A DNA stretch of 64,000 nucleotides from Hormiphora californensis (taxonomy: Eukaryota > Ctenophora > Tentaculata > Cydippida > Pleurobrachiidae), in contig CM035354.1 of assembly GCA_020137815.1 (NCBI GenBank), positions 2,949,342 through 3,013,341 of the forward strand, written 5' to 3'. Within the stretch, counting starts at the first letter, position 1. Every line of letters begins with the position of its first letter. The translations under genes and the position numbers were made by a program. Positions 57,101 to 64,000 of this stretch are shown in pieces. The notes below the pieces were generated by a model. The model did no database searches, was not told where the DNA came from, and was given only the letters and a program-made list of their open reading frames with translations.

Positions 57101-60100
57101 GGGCGTGGCCATTTTGGGCACTTTCTTCACCTCGGTTGGAGTGGAAAATTTTTTTGGTGTTTATGGGACCCCATAGGAGTACAATGCAAGTGGAAAACCT
57201 TTGTTATGTCTCAGTTCACCAAATGGCCCCAAAATGACAAAAAGCGACTGGCCTACTTGTATCATGTCACTATTCATGTTGTGATCATCCCCTCTCACCT
57301 TGTGCTGTTGCACCTCCCCCGTGCATGAACAATACAACTCTCACCCACAGGAGGAGACCCTGGAAAAGAAGTTTCGTGATTTTGTAATTACCCCCAACAT
57401 GGTAGTAGCCCCTATTTCTCGAACACCCATCACCACCGAGGACATCCTTCCTGCTGCCCTGAGTTGGTCAGACAATATTACCCACATTAAACGGGTGATT
57501 GGGGAGATGAAGGAGAAGGAGAGGGTCGCTACTGATGATCTGGCTGATGACTTGGAAGTGATCTCTCTGTCTCCTAAACTGGTAGGTCAATTTAAACAAG
57601 TTTGGGTCGCCTGACACTGTCCGCGCTCAGCAAAAAATGTATGAACAAAGCAAAATAAAGTATGAAAGATTAGATGGTGTTGTAGTGTTTCAACGTGTTT
57701 CATCTCTCAGAAACACTTGTTCAGACAACTGTCTCTCCCGGCCCTCTCCCGTAACCAATTTTAACCTAAAAATACACTAATCCCCAGGTAAAGGTAAAAC
57801 GAAAGATCCTAAGTTACCATGACAACTATCGCCCTGCCTACACTGGTAGCTGGAGAAAGACCTCAGCTGTTATTGGACCCCGTCGACCCTTTGCCCTGGA
57901 CAAAACGGTCTTTGACTACGACTACGATAGTGCAGAGGATTGGGAGGAAGAGGAGGAGGTGGAGGGAGAGGATATAACCAGTGAGAAGGAGGATGATAAA
58001 GAAGATAATAACGAGGAAGAGGATAGCGATGATGGTAAGAATCTGTGGCCAGAGTTTTAATAGCCAGAGTTGTAGTAGCCAGAGATGTGGGTAATCGAAG
58101 AGTTTCACCTAGGGCCCCATGTTCGACCCTCTCCCCCTCCCTCGAAGGTGGAGTGTTATAAAGGAGGGTTAGAGCATATAACAGTTACCTCACCTGTTAG
58201 AGATTAATTTCTACAATTATATAGCAACTCGAGTAATTAATCCACTAACATCTCCACTAACATCTCCAGATGGGTTCTTTGTGCCCCATGGCTACCTCTC
58301 CGATGATGAAGGGGATGAGGACTGTGAGGAATTGAGTGAGGAAGCGAAGAAGAAGAAGATAGAGAGGAGAAAGCAGCAGGTAATATACCACACAATCTTT
58401 AAATCGTTCCAACGGACCCGTCGTTAAACAAAACTAAATCCAGATTTTCAAACGAATAAACTGTTGCATAACATCTGCTCATTTCCTACTTCAAAACTCG
58501 ATTCTCCCCCCTCTAGTTTGACGAGGAGCAGAAGAGCAAAGAAAAGGGTGTCCTAAAGGCCCAGATAGTTGGCCCTGTTTGGGACACCCCAGATCGTTTG
58601 TTGGAACAGTTCCAGGTGGTATGGTACGTTCCTGAGGAGACTATTGTTGATCCGTTCGAGAGGTCCCAACCTGTAGCACACATGGATGTAGGCGAGAGTG
58701 GGACAAGCAGCGGGGGTGGTGGGTCTAAAACTGCCCTACCTGTTGAGGGTAAGTAATAAAGAAGATCTTGCCCTAAAAGTTAGGGATTAGTTTTAGCCCA
58801 ATTGCAATTGGACTTCACAACCATTTTCACAACAATCCTGCTCATCTCATGAGTTCTGAGAATTCTGTGTCACCATGAATTCTTTGGACCCAAATTTTAA
58901 CGAAACTTTCACTATAACTAACAGTCCCCATTTTCCCAGGTTATGGCATGCTGATTAAGTTCCTACATGGTAGTCCAATTGGCATGTCCAGAGCAGTGGA
59001 GGGGTTCCAGGGGATGTGGCATGCGGACCCCAGTCGAGGGAGGGTCAGCAAGAATCAGCTTACAAAACTAATCCCTACACTTCTGAAGAAATGCATGAGA
59101 CCTGGAAACTTCATGAAGGTAAAGTTCACTCTCTAAATAAACCCTCATACAGTTTACCAACTCCTTCTCCACCATCCTCTGTTACCCGTTATTTGTCCCC
59201 TCCCTCCTCACCCTCCTAGCTCCCTCTGTCGCCCTTTTTCTCCATGGCCTTCCCTCTTCATCTCCCTCTCCAGCATCCTCCCAGCTCCCTCACCCCTTTC
59301 TCCTCAGCTGTGCTGGTATGCGAGTGACGAGCTACTAGATAAACACGGTCTCCCGGAGCTGAAGGGTCTCCATTGTGAGGCAGTCCCGGTAGTGACCAGT
59401 GCAGTTCCAGATCCGGCTACTACCATGGCAACACCAAACTCTCTACTGAAATTCACCAAGGCAACAACTGCCCAGCAGGATTTACGTAAGTTTTTGAAAA
59501 TTAAATAGTCCCTAACAAGGATTTACCGGGGGTGATGTTCCCCATGTCCCCACAGCTCGTGGATTACTCTCCCTCGCGTGCGATTAGTGGGTCAAGACCA
59601 TAGTTGTATCGTTTTTATAAATTATCCTCCCCCATCTCTCAGAACTACTGAAGGTGAAGCTAGAGCAAGAGGAAAAGGTGCGTGAAAAGCGTATGCAGGA
59701 GTTGGCAGTGGAGAAGGCTAAACAACAACTGGCTTTGCAAGCAGCCCTAAAGGCAGCAATTGCCAAACAGCAACAGCAACAACCCCCTCCTCCCATGGCC
59801 GTGGTTACCAATAATCCTGTTACCATGGCAACCAAACCACCCGTTACCATGGCTACCAAACCACCACAAAACAACATCAAGAAGTTCCTCTCTCCAAAAC
59901 TTGTGTCTGGCATTGCTTCCATCGCCAATATGCCCTCCCCTCAACTGGGCAAACCACGACGTGTCAACTTGCTCTCCGTGGTGGCAGACAACCAAACTAC
60001 TGCCCCAACACCTGTGACCCCCTCTTCTACTGTTAAATCTGGTGTTACTCCAGTTAGTGGAAGCCCTAGACGAGTCAACTTGCTGCCTGTGAGCGGAGAG

Positions 60101-60549
60101 AACCAAACCACTGCACCTAAATCTGGAATCAAGCCAATTAGTGGTAGCCCCAGACGTGTGAACCTTATTCCTGTGAATGGGGGAAGTGTAGCTGGATCTT
60201 CCCCGAAGCAAGCAACTGGAAGCCCCTCTCTTGGTTTTCCTACAAAACCTACTACTGCAACTGTGCTATTTAAACCTGCCAATACCGTGACTACCCCTGC
60301 TGTTGCGGCTACCCCTAGTGCTGTACCTGTTGTAGCTACCCCTCCTGCCCCTGTCCAGAAACCAGGTAGTTACCAAATTGTTATTGATACTAAAAGCTGT
60401 TATTATTATATATACCACACTACGGCTTTAATTTTCACGCAAGTCCAGATAATAATCAAGGTCTTATATTTTCAGTTGCTCCAAGACGAGTTGCACTGAT
60501 TGCCATCAAGCCATCTTCTACCACCATAAACCTGGACGATTCTAACTAG
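54102..60549 (+). CDS. CHAF1A: Chromatin assembly factor 1 subunit A (p150)
   Basis: CAF-1 p150 binds PCNA and deposits H3-H4 behind the replication fork. Exons: 54102-54177, 54294-55000, 55119-55396, 55575-55704, 57351-57581, 57788-58034, 58270-58379, 58517-58748, 58940-59118, 59308-59485, 59643-60365 and 60476-60549. Phases agree and sum to 3,165 nt, or 1,054 residues. Exon 2 is a low-complexity Pro/Lys-rich N-terminus with KEPVTP repeats. Exon 3 is the highly charged KER coiled coil. Exon 4 has QEKFKNFF, a PCNA-interacting box. Exons 6-7 hold the acidic ED domain and the hallmark DGFFVPHGYLSDDEGD. Exons 9-10 give the winged-helix region (LTKLIPTLLKKCM). The tail has QNNIKKFL and four PRRV repeats. 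Alternative limits for the exon 3-4 junction (55400/55552) also keep frame. Intron 4 contains a 1.5-kb palindrome. Confidence 0.95.
55757..57254. mobile_element. 1.5-kb palindromic element in a CHAF1A intron, with a nested insertion
   Basis: AGGCCAGTCGCTTTTTG at the left is inverted at the right end. The inner arms 56459-56640 and 56860-57036 are also inverted copies. About 490 bp (55965-56453) interrupts the left arm and has no partner on the right, so it inserted later. Inner blocks ACCGTTTTTGAGCCATATGG and GGCTATAGCC are related to the POLR2G-intron palindrome. Confidence 0.85.
56390..56460. repeat. Dispersed hairpin repeat, copy 3
   Basis: AAAGGCATCCGGGTGAATGC and CTTCGGCATTCACCGGG form a hairpin at the end of the nested insertion. 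Related to 22620-22710. Confidence 0.65.
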
Positions 60550-61321
60550 ATCCGCTGATACAATATACTGATGTCGAAGAGAGCGATGTTAGAGAGCTAG
60601 GTGAATGATATAACGAACTTTTATGTGTGAATTTGATAGCAGTTGTAGGGAAATTCACGACATTTAGAAATAATGGAATTGTTTATACAGATACGCCTAT
60701 CCTAGAATTTTGACCTTGATTAGAAGTTGTATTGGTTGAACACTGCTTATTCTGTCCTCAGGCCCGGCCAGAGAGGATCAGATTGTTTGTAATTAGGTGA
60801 CATCGATCTAATCACCCATTTTATGTGATATTCGTACTTTTTAATGTCATGGTATTGATTTTGTTAGGTGTGGTTCACCCCTCTTTTCACCATTATAAAA
60901 CCGTGTGTTTTCTATAATTCCTCCGGTTAACAAATTGAAAATGTTCCGATTTTTAAAAGAGAAGTAAAAGAATTGCTACATTTCTACATGCTATTAACAA
61001 AATAACTGGAAAATAACTTAAAACGTCTTCGGAACATCTCCGGTCCGTTTAATGAATGACAAATCCTGTTTTCTTGGCTCATTTTGTGGGAAATGATGTC
61101 AGGAAATGGTTGGGACAAGATTAGATCTTGTACAACAACAAGTCAGAATGATCCTGCCAGAGCATTGGCCTGACAGGAGTAATGACCTCCAGCAATGTAA
61201 TTTAATCAGTGCGTGAATGTGTGATCCGTGAAAATGAAAAAAGAACGTGTTTGTCTATTGGAATCACAGCCTTTTGGCAACAAATCAGGCTCGGAAATTG
61301 TCTATCGAAACTTTTCTCTCA
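60550..61321. other. Convergent intergenic region, CHAF1A and CREB3-like
   Basis: AT-rich 3' flanks of two convergent genes. Includes a copy of the GAGCATTGGCCTGACA repeat at about 61155. No exon recognised. Confidence 0.5.
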
Positions 61322-62080
61322 CTAGGTGTAAAATTGGCCGGTGTAATTCGAAATCATTATCTCCGATTGCGTCTCGTACATGTCCACACTATGGAATTTC
61401 TCCACAATGTACTCCACAACTGACTCGATGAACGAGGTCTTGGGAGATTCTGAGATGGACAGGAGGCTCCGTCCTGGAACTGAGAGGGAGAAGGAGGTTA
61501 TTTTCGGAACACCCTGCATGCTGAGGTGATCTAATACCAGCACGGCCACGTAAACGCATTTTTGATGCTCTCTCCCAAACATTTGATGTTGACAATGGGT
61601 ACTTTCGGCGCGGCGCGTTCCTCGCGCGCTACTTACTGTAGTTGGAGGTTGCGGGAGCGGCAGGGGCGGACTGGAATGGAGAGAAAAGGAGGGGGAACAG
61701 GAAGATTGTGAATGACAGGAATATTCCCTGAAATAGAGGGATTGGGATTAGGTTCTGTTAATTGGGCTCTCTTATTAATTGATGAAGGAAAATGTCTGAT
61801 CCCATCAAATGTGTATGATACATACAAACTTGTATAATTTGACAGCCAAATTTTGGCTGGCATAGTTATACGGTGCCTAAATCTGTGTCAATTAAGATCA
61901 TTCAAGTCCAATTAAGGTGCAATTTCTTACCATAAGGGATGTGGCGGTCTGTGATGAAACTGAACACTTCTGGGCAGCACTGACGGCCCTTTTTAGCTGC
62001 TCCATCAAACTCCTGAGTAAACAAAGTCAGGTTTAGGCCACCGACCATTGGTGTAAAATGAGAGAGAAAGAGAGAGAGAG

Positions 62081-62159
<79 letters not shown>

Positions 62160-63211
62160 CTAAAATAAACAATTCCATGCATGCAACAGAGGATTATGCA
62201 GGAAGGGAATGAATAATAAAGAAGTAGTGTGGTTCTTGTCCCTCGCAGAGTCGTGGGGGGTCAACATTTCAAATTCTGCATGATAGAGGTGGGTTATTAC
62301 CCCGAAGAAGGGTAAACAATGTAAACTTCAGCTAACCTGTTTCTCTTCTGGAGTTCATCTATGGTTTTCTGTAGTTTTACGTTCACCACTGTATGCTCCT
62401 CAACTCTGCAGAAGGAGGATCTTGTTAAAATATCACTCAGAAGAAGAAAATAATTTAAAAAATGATATTCCGCTCAGAAGAAGAGCCGCATATTATAAAA
62501 GAAGGAGAGGAGCCGCCAACTTATCATGTGCTGTGACGCACTCCATCACTAGCTAGTGTGCATGGTGCACAATCACGTGTTCACACCTGTGTGACCCAAG
62601 AAGAAGAGAATAAAATAATAGAAATTAGAGTTGGAATAAGTGGTTAGGTAAATTGAGACCCATGATACCGGAAAGAGGGAGAATAGACAAAGGGGAAGAT
62701 GAGGAGGGGAATGGAGGAAGAGAGGGAGACCGATGTTATAGAAGGGAGGGCGATTGAGTGAGGAATATGACTTATGAGTATAAGGGAGAACGATTTCTAG
62801 CGGTATTGCTGTAAGGCAAATGAGTTTCCCCTAGCGCCCCAACCATTACCCATAATTGTATTTCCTAGTGAACTGAGAGGGCCAATTCTTACACACACAC
62901 ACCAATATAATGGTGTAAACTTTCCAATTCAATCAATTTAGGTTCAAGACACCGCCACAAAACAAACAGGATACGACAAGTATTCAGACTCTCTCTCACC
63001 ATCTTCCCTTTCTTTCGCTCTCGAATCTCGATGTATATCTACCGAAATAGTAGTACATAAACATATGAAGTTCATTATATATGAACTTTATGAACATTAC
63101 ATACCGTCGTTCTAGTCCCCCAATGTACTCCTTCCTTCTCTTCCTACTTTCAGCAGCTGATATCTTATTCTTTATCTTCCTCCTGACTTTCTTCAACGCT
63201 CTCTCCTCGTT
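61322..63211 (-). CDS. CREB3-like membrane-bound bZIP transcription factor, 3' part
   Basis: CREB3-family factors are ER-anchored; stress sends them to the Golgi, where S1P and S2P release the bZIP domain to the nucleus. Minus-strand exons: 63211-63105, 62405-62337, 62012-61931, 61727-61637 and 61479-61322, phases 2, 2, 0 and 1. The basic region reads [20 protein letters not shown] followed by EYIGGLERR, the diagnostic CREB3 signature. The zipper continues [21 protein letters not shown] single membrane segment is [18 protein letters not shown]. Directly after it lies PGRSLLSI, whose RSLL fits the S1P cleavage consensus RxxL in the right place. The stop is at 61322-61324. The activation domain must lie at higher coordinates; I found no such exon in 63212-64000. 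Confidence 0.92.
62060..62157. repeat. GA microsatellite
   Basis: (GA)n inside a CREB3-like intron, 48 nt upstream (minus strand) of the exon starting 62012. Confidence 0.95.

Positions 63212-64000
<789 letters not shown>

Overview
This is nuclear DNA from a metazoan, most likely an early-branching invertebrate such as a sponge; the sequence alone does not fix the species. The evidence is intron-rich genes with GT-AG junctions, animal-specific families (a CREB3-type bZIP, an ECT2L-type F-box/RhoGEF, rhodopsin-like GPCRs, LYAR), long GA/CT microsatellites and many MITE or foldback repeats. No prokaryotic, organellar or viral genes were recognised.

Layout. Plus strand: the 3' part of OS9 (ER-associated degradation lectin, 298-2479), POLR2G/RPB7 (3207-5741) and a large ECT2L-like F-box plus DH/PH gene (7379-19782). 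A repeat-rich gap follows. Minus strand, listed from low to high coordinate: an aquaporin (23886-25158), WDR82 (27015-39312), a LYAR-like gene (39777-40739), an OXSM-type 3-ketoacyl-ACP synthase (41486-49117), a stand-alone OMP decarboxylase (49520-50299) and a retroelement tail (50703-51368). Two GPCR genes lie inside introns of minus-strand genes but on the plus strand: 31450-34741 in WDR82 and 46920-47960 in OXSM. Plus strand again: RFC5 (52862-53934), then 167 bp later CHAF1A/CAF-1 p150 (54102-60549). Minus strand: the 3' part of a CREB3-like gene (61322-63211) that runs off the right edge or has further exons not recognised.

Functional themes. Housekeeping genes (Pol II subunit, clamp loader, CAF-1, WDR82, mitochondrial fatty-acid synthesis, pyrimidine synthesis) sit in same-strand runs. 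RFC5 loads PCNA and CAF-1 p150 carries PCNA-interaction motifs, so this close pair acts in one process. OS9 and CREB3-like both belong to ER proteostasis but are not neighbours.

Most unusual signals. (1) Tandem repeats sit exactly on splice junctions in several genes and multiply the acceptor (OS9 six copies, ECT2L three, RPB7 start three) or the donor (RPB7 five, ECT2L two). (2) Nearly every complete gene has an AG, usually TAG, 1-13 nt before its ATG, which together with same-strand runs suggests spliced-leader trans-splicing or very short spliced 5' UTRs. (3) Several families of long palindromic foldback elements and an 8-bp-TSD MITE are present. (4) Several genes show single-base frame breaks or a missing catalytic exon. 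Exon limits were read by hand from splice consensus, reading frame and remembered family sequence; no alignment was run.
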